64,000 bases of DNA, taken from positions 248,001-312,000 of the forward strand of contig NZ_FOKG01000007.1 of the NCBI RefSeq assembly GCF_900111885.1, given 5' to 3'. Of the stretch, positions 48,551 to 57,374 are shown in pieces. The notes under the pieces were generated by a model that was given only the letters and a program-made list of their open reading frames with translations, was not told the origin of the DNA and searched no databases. The first letter of the stretch is position 1, and each line of letters begins with the position of its first letter. The DNA comes from Amycolatopsis marina. GTDB taxonomy: Bacteria; Actinomycetota; Actinomycetes; Mycobacteriales; Pseudonocardiaceae. The position numbers and the translations under genes are program-made.

Positions 48551-50141
48551 GCCGACAGGGACACCGAAGTCGGCGAGGCGTCACCGGGCCGTCGGTGTCG
48601 CCGTAATGCTCGCCGCGTCGCTGGTGGTCACGGTTCCCGGTACCGCCCCGTCCGCGGTCGCCTCGCCCGTGCCCCAATCGGCAGGAGAACGCGCTGGCCT
48701 TCCCGGTGATCCGTTCTTCGCCTACAACCGTCCTGCGGAGTACCGGGTGGTGCGTGAGGACGTCGAGGTGCCGGTACGCGACGGCAGCAGGATCGCCTGC
48801 CAGCTGTACCGGCCGGGCCGCTCGGCCACTGAGCCCGCGGCGGGCAGGTTTCCCGGAATCGTGTACGAGTACACAGCTTATGCCGACAACGCGGATGCGT
48901 TCGGTGAGGGCGCCGCCTACTTCGTCAGCCGTGGCTACAACGCGCTGGTGTGCCAGGCGCGCGGGTCGGGAAAGTCGCCCGGGATCCTGGACCCGTTCAG
49001 CCCGCAGGAGCAGCGGGACAACTACGACGTCATCGAATGGCTCGCACGGCACCCGTCGTCGACCGGACGCATTGGACAGATGGGCCTGAGCTACGGTGGG
49101 CACAGCACCCTGCTGGTAGCGGTGAACCGGCCGCCGCACCTGAAGGCGATCATCCCGATGAACGGCATCCACGACTGGTACGAGAACACGATCTACCACG
49201 GGGGCATCTACTCGCCGAGGATCCGGGACTGGCAGCGAGCTGTCGCGCCGGGAACGCTGGAGAGCTACGCCGCCCATCCGCTCTATGACGACTTCTGGCG
49301 GGGACGCAGCGTCATGTCGCGCTGGGCCGACCTCACCGTGCCGACGCTGGAGATCAACGGCTGGTACGACCGGTACCGCGACGGCATGGTGAAGAACTAC
49401 CGTGCACGGCCCGGCAACGTGTGGCTGGTGTCCGGGCCGTGGGAGCACGGCTACCCCGAGGGGCAGTTCGCCGGTATCGGCAAGAACGCGTACCTCGCTT
49501 GGTGGGATCGCTGGCTGGGGGAGGATCAGCGGGCGCCCCTGCCCGCCACGCACGTCACCTCCTACGAGATTCCCGGCCCCGGTGCGGGAACCGGCTGGCA
49601 GCAGTTCGAGCAGTGGCCGCCACGGGACGCCAGGGAGATGAGCCTCCGGCTCGGTGCGGACGGAACACTAGGCAGGGCCGCCGGGCGGAAAGGTGTGGCG
49701 GAGTTCGACGTCAACACCGAAACGACGCCTCCCTCGGCGCACGAGCAGTTGCGGTTCAGCACGGCCCCGCTGCGCAAGGATCTGGTGCTCGCAGGGGACG
49801 TGCGCGCGAACATCCGTGCGTCGTTCACCGCCTCCGACGGAAACATCGCCGCGGTGCTCTACGACGAGGCTCCGGACGGGACCAGCACGCGGATCACCGA
49901 AGGCTGGCTCAAGGCCAGTCACCGGGATATGCACGCCAGGCTGTCGCCGGTCCGTCCCGGTGCGATCTACGACATCGGGGTGCACGTGTGGCCGACGCAC
50001 TACCGCCTGAGCGCGGGGCACAGCTTGGTGCTGCGTGTTTCCAGTGACGACCACCCGCAGATCGACTCCGACGCACCCGCGGGCAAGGTCGGGGTGCGGG
50101 TCGGCGCGACAGGATCGACGCTGCGGCTGACTGTGCGGTGA
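48534..50141 (+). CDS. Secreted CocE/NonD-type hydrolase (X-Pro dipeptidyl-peptidase S15 fold)
   Basis: A 535-residue exported alpha/beta hydrolase with a signal peptide (basic RRHR, hydrophobic core to about residue 44). The catalytic triad is visible as Ser186 (GLSYGG), Asp279 (INGWYDRY) and His305 (GPWEHG). The C-terminal jelly-roll X-Pro domain runs from about 385. ATG 48534 has AAGGAG ten bases upstream and overlaps the previous gene. The family cleaves esters or acyl bonds (cocaine esterase, glutaryl acylase) or peptides. Its place in the operon suggests that it releases the acid that CitMHS imports. Confidence 0.9.
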   Translation: MPPRPEPTGTPKSARRHRAVGVAVMLAASLVVTVPGTAPSAVASPVPQSAGERAGLPGDPFFAYNRPAEYRVVREDVEVPVRDGSRIACQLYRPGRSATEPAAGRFPGIVYEYTAYADNADAFGEGAAYFVSRGYNALVCQARGSGKSPGILDPFSPQEQRDNYDVIEWLARHPSSTGRIGQMGLSYGGHSTLLVAVNRPPHLKAIIPMNGIHDWYENTIYHGGIYSPRIRDWQRAVAPGTLESYAAHPLYDDFWRGRSVMSRWADLTVPTLEINGWYDRYRDGMVKNYRARPGNVWLVSGPWEHGYPEGQFAGIGKNAYLAWWDRWLGEDQRAPLPATHVTSYEIPGPGAGTGWQQFEQWPPRDAREMSLRLGADGTLGRAAGRKGVAEFDVNTETTPPSAHEQLRFSTAPLRKDLVLAGDVRANIRASFTASDGNIAAVLYDEAPDGTSTRITEGWLKASHRDMHARLSPVRPGAIYDIGVHVWPTHYRLSAGHSLVLRVSSDDHPQIDSDAPAGKVGVRVGATGSTLRLTVR

Positions 50142-50186
50142 GCCGCATGTGCCACTGGAACCGGCGTCGCCGACGAAACCTCCTCG

Positions 50187-50297
50187 TCAGGCGGCGAACG
50201 GCTTGGGAACGAAGCAACCCCACGCGACGAAGGTGGCGAGCCCGGGACAGACCAGGTTGAGCATGACCAACTTGTCCTGGCCAAGACGGTCCCGCAT
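50187..50297 (-). CDS. Short ORF, possible 3' gene remnant
   Basis: A 36-codon frame (MRDRLGQDKLVMLNLVCPG, then LATFVAWGCFVPKPFAA) with coding-like composition, in the 194-base gap between the CocE gene and the DUF2236 gene. No ribosome site is evident and a stop lies a few codons upstream. It may be the tail of a lost gene. I do not recognise it. Confidence 0.3.
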   Translation of the reverse strand: MRDRLGQDKLVMLNLVCPGLATFVAWGCFVPKPFAA

Positions 50298-50335
50298 CTC
50301 GAAGGTCAGGTGACGCTACGCCACAGTGCTGGCGC

Positions 50336-51145
50336 TCAGCTCGCGCCGATCGGCGCCCGGCCGTGTCGCAAACGCTTGCGCATGTCGCGAAGGTAGTACC
50401 GCTTCGGCGCCTCACGCAGCAGGACCGGCAGGCGGGGGTAGACGGCGACGCCGATCCGCATCAGCCGTTCGTACCGCCGTTGCCGTCGCTCGTCCCACTC
50501 GATCCCGAAGCCCTCCCGTAGCCGCGGCGCCAGCCATGCGGCGGTGAGCAGCCGGTTGAGCGGCATGGCCGCGCGGATGGCCACCGGTGCGCGCGAGGGA
50601 TACAGCAGATCGCGCGCTACCGACCGCGCGTGGTCCGTGACCTCGACCGTGGCGACCATGTGGTCCCAGTAGCCGCGGAACGCCGCTCGGTCCGCGGGCC
50701 ACATCTCGGGCGGTACCTGCAACGAGGTGGCCAGTACGGCGTACTCGCGGTAGATGCGCTCGGCGGCATCGTCCTCGATCGGGCCGAACATCTCTTCGTA
50801 GAGCAGGGTCGCGGTGTCGTACAGCGTCGCGGCGACCCACAGTTGCAGTTCCGGGTCTGTCGCGCGGTAGCCGGGGCCGCGCACCTTCGCGTGCACACGG
50901 TTGACCATGCGGCTGACCTGCCGGACCTCCTCCGGACTGCCGTAGGTCATGCAGTACACGTAGGTCAGTGTCGTCCGGAGCCGGTCGACCGGGCGGTACG
51001 CGAAGTCGCTGTGTTCGGCTACCCCTCGGCCGACACCCGGATTGGCCACCTGCAGCAGGATCGCCCGCGCGCCTCCCGCCAGCAGTACGCCCTCGCGGAC
51101 GACCCTGTGCATCTCGAGCGGTACCGGAACCGAATGCGAAGTCAT
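50336..51145 (-). CDS. Oxygenase MpaB family protein (DUF2236), copy 1
   Basis: A 269-residue member of the DUF2236 family, which includes fungal MpaB and the rubber oxygenase Lcp, heme or metal oxygenases. Blocks include GVLLAGGARAILLQVANPGVGRGVAEHSDF, where the usual His of the HP motif is Asn, YGSPEE, and MFGPIEDD. ATG 51145 is used. The 16-base site at 51158 lies just upstream and is shared with copy 2, so both should answer to the tandem-TetR regulator between them. Confidence 0.88.
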   Translation of the reverse strand: MTSHSVPVPLEMHRVVREGVLLAGGARAILLQVANPGVGRGVAEHSDFAYRPVDRLRTTLTYVYCMTYGSPEEVRQVSRMVNRVHAKVRGPGYRATDPELQLWVAATLYDTATLLYEEMFGPIEDDAAERIYREYAVLATSLQVPPEMWPADRAAFRGYWDHMVATVEVTDHARSVARDLLYPSRAPVAIRAAMPLNRLLTAAWLAPRLREGFGIEWDERRQRRYERLMRIGVAVYPRLPVLLREAPKRYYLRDMRKRLRHGRAPIGAS

Positions 51146-51157
51146 GACCGCACTGTA

Positions 51158-51173
51158 AATCTGAATTAACTTA
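51158..51173 (-). promoter_or_regulatory. Shared TetR-site candidate before DUF2236 copy 1
   Basis: On the minus strand this reads TAAGTTAATTCAGATT; the same sequence with one change (TACGTTAATTCAGATT) lies before copy 2 at 52519. It ends 13 bases before the ATG. AT content is much higher than in the surroundings. Confidence 0.7.
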
Positions 51174-51225
51174 CTGGGAAGTCCATAGGGATAAGTTGCA
51201 GGTAGATCGGCTGCATCGCACCGAC

Positions 51226-52422
51226 TCAGCTTGCGAGCGCGGCGAACACCAGATATTCGACCTGTGCGCTGTCCGTGATTCTGCGCCGGCTCATCGACAG
51301 GTCGTGCACGATGTTCAGCGCGGCGTGTACGACGAGGCGCGCGTGGGCGCCCCTGGTGTTCTCCCGGACGGCGGTCAGCAGCCGCACCCACTGCTCGACG
51401 TGCTCGCGTTGCACCTTGCGCAGCGTGTGCCGGTCGTCGTCGGGGAGATTCTCGTATTCCGACAGGTACACCGCCGCGAGATCGCTGTGCTCGAAGGCGA
51501 AGCCGACGTACGCGCGAACCAGTTCCCGCAGCACCGCTCCCGGTTCCCCGGCGTTCTCGATCGCGGCGTTCGTCGTGGCCGTGAGCCGGTCCGCCGCACG
51601 GTAGTAGACCGCGGCGAGCAGATCGGCCTTGCTCGGGAAGTGCCGGTAGACGCTCGACCCGCTGATCCCCGCGGCGACGCCGATGTCCTCCATGGTCACC
51701 CCGTGGAAGCCGCGTTCCCGGAACGGCCGCAGCGCCGCCGCGAGGAGCCGCTCCCGGCGCGAGCCGAACTCGCCAACAGCGGGCTCCGGTGCGGGCTGAG
51801 CCGGTTCCCCGGCCAGCCGGGGTGGGAGCCCCGTGGCCAACACCCCGAGTCCGACGGCACGCAGCCCCTCGGTCGCGGCACGCGCGGTCAGCGGCGTGCG
51901 ATGGGTGGACAGGCTCGCCACGGCGCTCAGTGCCGCCGATGCCAGTGTCCGGTGGTCGGCCGCGGGAAGCCGTGGCCGCACCTCGCCGAGCAGTTCGGCG
52001 ACGACGTCGACGAGTGCGGCGATCGCGGCGGTGAACCGGTCATGGTCCTCGCTGCCGAGATATCGCCGTTCCCACTGGTAGAGCTGCACACTGCGCCTGC
52101 GTTCGACGACGAGTCCGACGACCTCGGAGATGATGTTCTCGAGTCGTTCCCCCGGTGAACGGCCGGTGCGCGCCGCCGGGCTCGTCAGCCGCTCGAGAGC
52201 GGCCGAGAGGTCCGCCGTCGCGTAGGCGAGGATCGCCTGCTTGTTCCGGAAGTGGCGGTAGATCGCGGGCCCGGTGATCCCGGCCTCCGTGGCGATCTCG
52301 CCAAGACCGACGGTGTAGTACCCGCGCTCGCAGAACAGGTCGGCGGCGATCCTGGCGATTTGGGATTTGCGGTCACCGCGGCGCCGTGGCGGTGCCGCGG
52401 GCTCCGTGATCGACTCGCTCAT
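51226..52422 (-). CDS. Tandem-TetR transcriptional regulator (Mce3R-like)
   Basis: A 398-residue repressor with two complete TetR DNA-binding domains: the first at about 17-63 (AADLFCERGYYTVGLGEIATEAGITGPAIYRHF) and the second at about 219-265 (FRERGFHGVTMEDIGVAAGISGSSVYRHF), each followed by a helical ligand domain. This unusual double plan is that of Mce3R (Rv1963c, about 400 residues), the repressor of the mce3 operon. Here too it stands beside an mce operon. It lies between two DUF2236 genes that share a 16-base upstream site. A lipid or sterol ligand is likely. Confidence 0.92.
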   Translation of the reverse strand: MSESITEPAAPPRRRGDRKSQIARIAADLFCERGYYTVGLGEIATEAGITGPAIYRHFRNKQAILAYATADLSAALERLTSPAARTGRSPGERLENIISEVVGLVVERRRSVQLYQWERRYLGSEDHDRFTAAIAALVDVVAELLGEVRPRLPAADHRTLASAALSAVASLSTHRTPLTARAATEGLRAVGLGVLATGLPPRLAGEPAQPAPEPAVGEFGSRRERLLAAALRPFRERGFHGVTMEDIGVAAGISGSSVYRHFPSKADLLAAVYYRAADRLTATTNAAIENAGEPGAVLRELVRAYVGFAFEHSDLAAVYLSEYENLPDDDRHTLRKVQREHVEQWVRLLTAVRENTRGAHARLVVHAALNIVHDLSMSRRRITDSAQVEYLVFAALAS

Positions 52423-52493
52423 CCCGCACCTCCATCGGCAGTTCCTTGCCGCAGCGAACGATTTTCACTCTACGCGGCAGCGCGTCACGTCTC

Positions 52494-52534
52494 TTGACAA
52501 CGTGCCCTGTCAGTCGGCTACGTTAATTCAGATT
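52494..52534 (+). promoter_or_regulatory. Promoter and TetR-site candidate of the mce operon
   Basis: TTGACA at 52494-52499 is a perfect -35; TACGTT at 52519-52524 is a fair -10 at 19 bases. TACGTTAATTCAGATT (52519-52534) covers the -10 and equals the site at 51158 with one change. Repressor binding here would block RNA polymerase. Confidence 0.65.
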
Positions 52535-52572
52535 CGCATGGCCGCCCAGGATGCTCTCGCGGGAGGATGCCC

Positions 52573-53433
52573 ATGGACGACGACGTCCAGCTTGCTGCCG
52601 AGACACTTCCCGGCCCCGGCTCGGTCACCTGGCGGCGATTCGCCCGGGCCCCAGGTGTCCTTCTCGCCGGAACGGGCCTGCTGCTGCAGGTCGCCCACCC
52701 GGTTGTGGGCGCGGGCGTGCTGGAGCACTCCGACTTCCGCCGCCGGCCCTGGACGAGGGCGTGGCGGACCCATCTGTCGACCTTACGGTTCGTCTACGGC
52801 ATGGGCGAGGGTGCGCACGCCGAGGGGCGCAGGCTGATCGAGGTGCACAAGGGCATCAAGGGCGTCGACTCGGCGGGGCGGCGCTACCACGCACTCGACC
52901 CGCACGCGTACGCCTGGGTCCACCTGACCCTGGCCCGTTTCATGGTGGACACCGCCGCCCTGTTCGGCGATCCGCTGACCGAGCCCGAACTAGCGCAGAT
53001 GTGGCGCGAGTTCCGGATGATCGGGCTGGCGCTCGGACTGAAGGAACAGCATCTCGCGCCCGACTGGGCTGCCGCGAGTGCGCACTTCGACGCCGTGGTC
53101 CGCGACACCCTGGAGGCGAACGAGAGCACACGGGACGTACTGGAGGCGCTCACCGCGCCCGCAAAGCCGTCCCGGTTCCTCCCCGATCCACTGTGGAAGC
53201 TGCTCACGCTTCCCGCGGGCCGCGTTCTCCGGCTGACCACGGTCGGCTCGCTGCCACCGGTGCTGCGGCAGCGGATGGACCTGACCTGGACCGAGCGGGA
53301 CGAACGCAGTCTGGCGCGGCTCGCACGGGTCGTCCGCGCCGTCGACCGCAGGCTGCCGGAACCGCTGCGCTACCCACCGCTCGCCTACGGCGTCATCGTG
53401 CGGGAACGCCTGCGCCGCCGCAGGGCGGTGTGA
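52573..53433 (+). CDS. Oxygenase MpaB family protein (DUF2236), copy 2, first gene of the mce operon
   Basis: A 286-residue DUF2236 protein with the canonical LLLQVAHPVVGAGVLEHSDF block (His retained, unlike copy 1), YGMGEGAHAEGRRLIEVHKGIKG and LDPHAYAWVHLTLARF. ATG 52573 is six bases after GGGAGG; the ATG at 52567 abuts that site. Its TGA overlaps the YrbE-A ATG, so it is translated with the transporter. Oxidation of an imported sterol, terpenoid or rubber-like lipid is a reasonable inference. Confidence 0.9.
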   Translation: MDDDVQLAAETLPGPGSVTWRRFARAPGVLLAGTGLLLQVAHPVVGAGVLEHSDFRRRPWTRAWRTHLSTLRFVYGMGEGAHAEGRRLIEVHKGIKGVDSAGRRYHALDPHAYAWVHLTLARFMVDTAALFGDPLTEPELAQMWREFRMIGLALGLKEQHLAPDWAAASAHFDAVVRDTLEANESTRDVLEALTAPAKPSRFLPDPLWKLLTLPAGRVLRLTTVGSLPPVLRQRMDLTWTERDERSLARLARVVRAVDRRLPEPLRYPPLAYGVIVRERLRRRRAV

Positions 53434-54242
53434 TGGGCGCCGAGGCTCCACCCGGGCGGGGTGCTGTCGCGGACGCGTTCACCCAGGCAGGAATGTTGCT
53501 GGCCTTCGCCGTGCAGACCGGACGCGCGACCGTCCGCGTCGTCCTCCGGCGCAAGCTCGCCTGGCGGGAGGTGCTGGAGCAGTCCTGGTTCCTCGCGGCC
53601 GTGACCACCACACCTGCCCTCCTGGTGACGATTCCGCTCGGGGTCGTCGTGGCGCTCAACGTCGGCTCCATGGCAGGCCAACTGGGGGCGGAAGGCTACG
53701 GCGGCGCCGTGGTGGCGTTCGTCATCGTCGCGCAGGCCTCCCCGCTGATCTGCGCGTTGATGATCTCCGGTGTCGGCGGCTCCGCCCTGTGTGCCGACCT
53801 CGGCGCGCGCACCATCCGTGAGGAGGTCGACGCACTGGAGGTCATGGGCATCCCCGCGATCGAGCGCTTCGTCGTTCCCCGCGTCATCGCCGCGGTTCTC
53901 GTCACGACGGCACTCGCGTGCCTGGTCATGGCGGTCGGCATATCCGCCAGCTTCGCGTTCCAGGTGATCGTGCTCGACGACTCTCCCGGCAGTTTCCTCG
54001 GCACTCTCACCCAGTTCTCCCGCGTCGAGGACTTCCTGATCGCGGAGGTGAAGGCGGCGTCCTTCGGGGTGCTCGCCGCGCTCGTGTCCTGTTTCAAGGG
54101 GCTCACGGCCAAGGGCGGTCCCAGCGGGGTCGGCGACGCCGTCAACGAGGCGGTGGTGCTGTCGTTCATCCTCGTTTTCGTCGCCAACACCGTTCTCACC
54201 GAACTGTATTCCGTCATCGTGCCTGCGCGAGGGGCGTACTGA
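53433..54242 (+). CDS. yrbEA: MCE transporter permease YrbE-A (MlaE family)
   Basis: A 269-residue permease of the MlaE/YrbE family, one half of the membrane core of an Mce lipid importer. It has about five membrane helices and the motif DALEVMGIPAIERFVVPRVIA, the EAM-like loop that contacts the MceG ATPase. The gene overlaps the DUF2236 stop by one base. No MceG ATPase gene is in the window; in actinobacteria one ATPase serves several systems. Confidence 0.95.
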   Translation: MGAEAPPGRGAVADAFTQAGMLLAFAVQTGRATVRVVLRRKLAWREVLEQSWFLAAVTTTPALLVTIPLGVVVALNVGSMAGQLGAEGYGGAVVAFVIVAQASPLICALMISGVGGSALCADLGARTIREEVDALEVMGIPAIERFVVPRVIAAVLVTTALACLVMAVGISASFAFQVIVLDDSPGSFLGTLTQFSRVEDFLIAEVKAASFGVLAALVSCFKGLTAKGGPSGVGDAVNEAVVLSFILVFVANTVLTELYSVIVPARGAY

Positions 54243-55090
54243 TGGCCGTGCGTCCCCTCGGTGGCTACCCGGCGCGCGTCACCGCGCCGGTGGTCGACAC
54301 GTTCGCCGGGATCGGCAGGCACACCACCTTCTACGGACGGGTTCTGCTGCACCTGCCGAGCGCCGTCGTCCGGTACTGGCGGCACGTGCTCAAGCTCATC
54401 GGTGAGATCAGCTTCGGATCCGCCTCGCTGCTGGCGGGTGGCGGGACGATCGGCGTCGTCTTCGCCATGTCCGCCGTGGCCAGTACCCAGATCGGGCTGG
54501 AGGGCTACCGCGGGCTCGACCTCATCGGGCTTTCCCCGATGACGGGGCTGATGTCGGCACTGGTGAACACCAGGGAGATCGCTCCCGTTGTCGCGAGCAT
54601 CGCGCTGGCGGCCAAGGTCGGCACCGGCTTCACCGCGCAACTCGGTGCGATGCGGATCTCCGACGAGATCGACGCACTCGAAACGATGGCGGTGCCGTCG
54701 CTGCCGTTCCTCGTGAGCACCCGCATGGCGGCCGCGTTCATCTCGGTGATCCCGCTCTACCTGGTGGGACTGTTCGCCTCCTACGCCGCGACAAGCCTGG
54801 CCGTAGTCCACATCAAGGGCCAGTCCTCGGGCACCTACGACTACTACTTCCAGCTGCTGCTCACGCCGACCGACGTGCTGTACTCCCTGCTCAAGGCGGT
54901 CATCTTCGCGGTGATCATCACTTTGGTCCACTGTGGATACGGCTACTACGCGACCGGCGGGCCGGAGGGGGTCGGCAGGGCCGCGGGCAGGGCGCTGCGC
55001 ACGAGCATCGTCACCGTGACGATCGTCGACGTCCTGCTGACCATCGGGTTCTGGGGCCTGCGGCCCACCCTGCCAGGGCTGGGAGCGTAG
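54242..55090 (+). CDS. yrbEB: MCE transporter permease YrbE-B (MlaE family)
   Basis: Second permease, 282 residues, with the matching motif DEIDALETMAVPSLPFLVSTRMAAAF and about five helices. ATG 54242 overlaps the YrbE-A stop (TGATG). YrbE-A and YrbE-B pair as a heterodimer through which the lipid enters. The KVGTGFTAQLGAMRISDEIDAL stretch is well conserved. Confidence 0.95.
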   Translation: MAVRPLGGYPARVTAPVVDTFAGIGRHTTFYGRVLLHLPSAVVRYWRHVLKLIGEISFGSASLLAGGGTIGVVFAMSAVASTQIGLEGYRGLDLIGLSPMTGLMSALVNTREIAPVVASIALAAKVGTGFTAQLGAMRISDEIDALETMAVPSLPFLVSTRMAAAFISVIPLYLVGLFASYAATSLAVVHIKGQSSGTYDYYFQLLLTPTDVLYSLLKAVIFAVIITLVHCGYGYYATGGPEGVGRAAGRALRTSIVTVTIVDVLLTIGFWGLRPTLPGLGA

Positions 55091-55092
55091 CC

Positions 55093-56364
55093 ATGGCCTT
55101 ACAGACGAGCAGGGTCGCGCTGGCTCTCCGCGGGCTCGCCGCCGCTGTGGCGTTCGTACTGGTCGCCGTCGTGACGATCGCGGGAAGCGGCGGCGCGTTC
55201 GACGACGATCCCACCGTGAGTACCACCCTGCCCGCGTCGGCCGGGCCGGTGCGCGCCGATTCGCCGGTGCAGTACCTGGGGGTCACCGTGGGCAGGCTGG
55301 CCGCTGTGGACGGCGATCTCGACGGCGCGCGCCTCAGCCTGCGCATGCATGCCGACCTGCTGGAGCAGGTGCCGGCGAACGTACGAGCCAGGGTGCTGCC
55401 CCGCACGCTGTTCGGTGACCAGTACATCGATCTCGCCGTCCCGGCGGAATCGCGGGCGGAGGGAAACCTGGTCGAGGGGGCGGTGCTCGCGGCCGACACC
55501 TCGGGCGAGACCGTGCGGCTCTACGCCGCGTACACCCGCCTGTACGAACTGATCACCGAACTGCGGCCCGCGGACCTGCAGGTCGCCCTCACCGCCCTCG
55601 CCGACGCACTGCGCGGACGTGGCGCGGAGATCGGCACCATGATCGACGAGGCGAGCGAGCTCGCCGAGGACGCCGGGCCGCTGCTCGACTTACTCGGCGA
55701 GGACGTGAACACCGCCGCCCGGCTCGGCAGGGACCTCGCGGGGGCCGCACCGGACCTGCTTGCCTCGCTCGACGACGCGGTCGCGCTCTCCCGCACCGTG
55801 GTCGCGGAACGGCAGGCGCTGAGCGACCTGCTCACCGCGGGCATCGAGCTTTCCGGGCAGTCCGAACGGCTGCTCGCCGACCATGCCGATCGGTTCATCC
55901 AGCTCGTGCACGCGACCGGTCCGCTCGCGGAGGCGGTGACGCGCCACCCCGGAGCGGTCGGTGAGAGTCTGGACGCGGCGGATTTCTTCCTCGACGGCGC
56001 CAAGCGTGCCTTCGGTACCGGCCGGTTCGCCATCGATGCCGCCCTGACCTTCGACGACCCCTACCCGTACACCGCGGCGGACTGTCCCCGCTATCCCGGT
56101 CTGGACGGCGCCAACTGCGGCGACTCGGTGCGGGAGCGCGGGACGGGGGACGAAGCGGCCGCGGCACCGGCGGCACCACCGCCTCCGCTCCCGGAAACCG
56201 GCGGGCTCACCGGGCCTGTTGGTGGTGAGCGGGAGCGAGAGGTCATCCGGCAGCTCGCACCTCTGCTACCGGACGGCGACTCCACAGCCGAGGAGCAACC
56301 CGTGGACCAGTTGTCCCTGTTGCTCGGCCCGCTCGTGCGGGGGACGCGGGTGGTGGTGCCATGA
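55093..56364 (+). CDS. mceA: MCE family protein MceA
   Basis: A 423-residue secreted, membrane-anchored lipid-binding protein. An N-terminal helix (about 12-33) is followed by an MCE/MlaD domain (about 38-115: PASAGPVRADSPVQYLGVTVGRL...LFGDQYIDLAVP) and a long helical region (about 145-320) that forms part of the periplasmic tunnel in a hexamer of MceA-F. The C-terminal 90 residues are low in order. Two bases separate it from YrbE-B. Confidence 0.93.
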   Translation: MALQTSRVALALRGLAAAVAFVLVAVVTIAGSGGAFDDDPTVSTTLPASAGPVRADSPVQYLGVTVGRLAAVDGDLDGARLSLRMHADLLEQVPANVRARVLPRTLFGDQYIDLAVPAESRAEGNLVEGAVLAADTSGETVRLYAAYTRLYELITELRPADLQVALTALADALRGRGAEIGTMIDEASELAEDAGPLLDLLGEDVNTAARLGRDLAGAAPDLLASLDDAVALSRTVVAERQALSDLLTAGIELSGQSERLLADHADRFIQLVHATGPLAEAVTRHPGAVGESLDAADFFLDGAKRAFGTGRFAIDAALTFDDPYPYTAADCPRYPGLDGANCGDSVRERGTGDEAAAAPAAPPPPLPETGGLTGPVGGEREREVIRQLAPLLPDGDSTAEEQPVDQLSLLLGPLVRGTRVVVP

Positions 56365-57374
56365 GCGACCGGCATGTGCGTGCGACTCTGGTCAAGCTCG
56401 CCGCCTTCGTGGCGGTGTGCGTGTTCTCCGCGGTGCTGGTGGTGAACACGCTCACCGACCCGCTGACCGGGCGAAGCCACACCTACCACGCGGTGTTCAC
56501 CGATGCGCACGGACTGAATCCGGGGACGGACGTCACCGTCGCTGGTGTCCGGGTCGGCACGGTGACCCGACTGGAGCTTGTGGACGGACGCGCCCACGTC
56601 ACCTTCGACGCACGAGCGGACCAGCAGGTGCCCGCGGACGTCCGGGCCGTGGTGCGCTACGCCGACCTGCTCGGAGCCCGCCATCTCGCGCTGGTTCCGG
56701 GCGAGAGCGGGCCCGTGGGCGAACTCGAACCCGGCGCGACGATTCCGCTCGACCGCACCAGGCCCGCACTCGACCTCACGGCACTGTTCAACGGTTTCAA
56801 GCCGCTGTTCGACTCCATCGATCCCGCGGAGGTCAACCAGCTCGCCAGGGAGATCGTGGCGGTGTTCCAGGGCGAAGCCGGCTCACTGGACGGACTGCTC
56901 AGCAAGGTGGTGTCGCTGACCGCGGTCCTCGGCAGCCGGGACGACGTGCTCGGCGAGGTGCTGACGAACCTGAACGCGGTGCTGGACACCATGGGCGAAC
57001 ACCGGACCGACCTCGCAGGTCTGGTCGACGGCCTCGCCGAGCTGACCTCGTTCGCGGCGGACAGCCGCGAGCGGATCGCGGGGGCCCTGGACGGCGGTGC
57101 CGAACTGGCGGGTTCTCTGACCAGCCTGCTCGCCGACATCGGACCGGACCTCTCGACAGACGTGCGGCGGCTGCGGTCACTGACCTCGACCATGGTGGAG
57201 AACGAGCGGGAGTTCGAAGCCGTGGTGCGGGAGGCGCCGGAGTTCGCCTCCACGCTCGGGCGCACGCTGGACTACGGCTCCTGGGTCAACGTCTACGTCT
57301 GCAACCTCGGCGTCGACATCGGCGGCGAACCGATCGACCTCGGTGTGGGCCCGCATTCGGAGGTGTGCCGATGA
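56361..57374 (+). CDS. mceB: MCE family protein MceB
   Basis: A 337-residue MCE protein, overlapping MceA by four bases (ATGA). Features are an N-terminal helix (about 8-30), the MCE domain HAVFTDAHGLNPGTDVTVAGVRVGTV, a helical domain with heptad-like pattern (about 115-300) and a C-terminal Cys pair region (YVCNLG, EVCR) typical of MceB. One subunit of the Mce hexamer. Confidence 0.94.
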   Translation: MSDRHVRATLVKLAAFVAVCVFSAVLVVNTLTDPLTGRSHTYHAVFTDAHGLNPGTDVTVAGVRVGTVTRLELVDGRAHVTFDARADQQVPADVRAVVRYADLLGARHLALVPGESGPVGELEPGATIPLDRTRPALDLTALFNGFKPLFDSIDPAEVNQLAREIVAVFQGEAGSLDGLLSKVVSLTAVLGSRDDVLGEVLTNLNAVLDTMGEHRTDLAGLVDGLAELTSFAADSRERIAGALDGGAELAGSLTSLLADIGPDLSTDVRRLRSLTSTMVENEREFEAVVREAPEFASTLGRTLDYGSWVNVYVCNLGVDIGGEPIDLGVGPHSEVCR

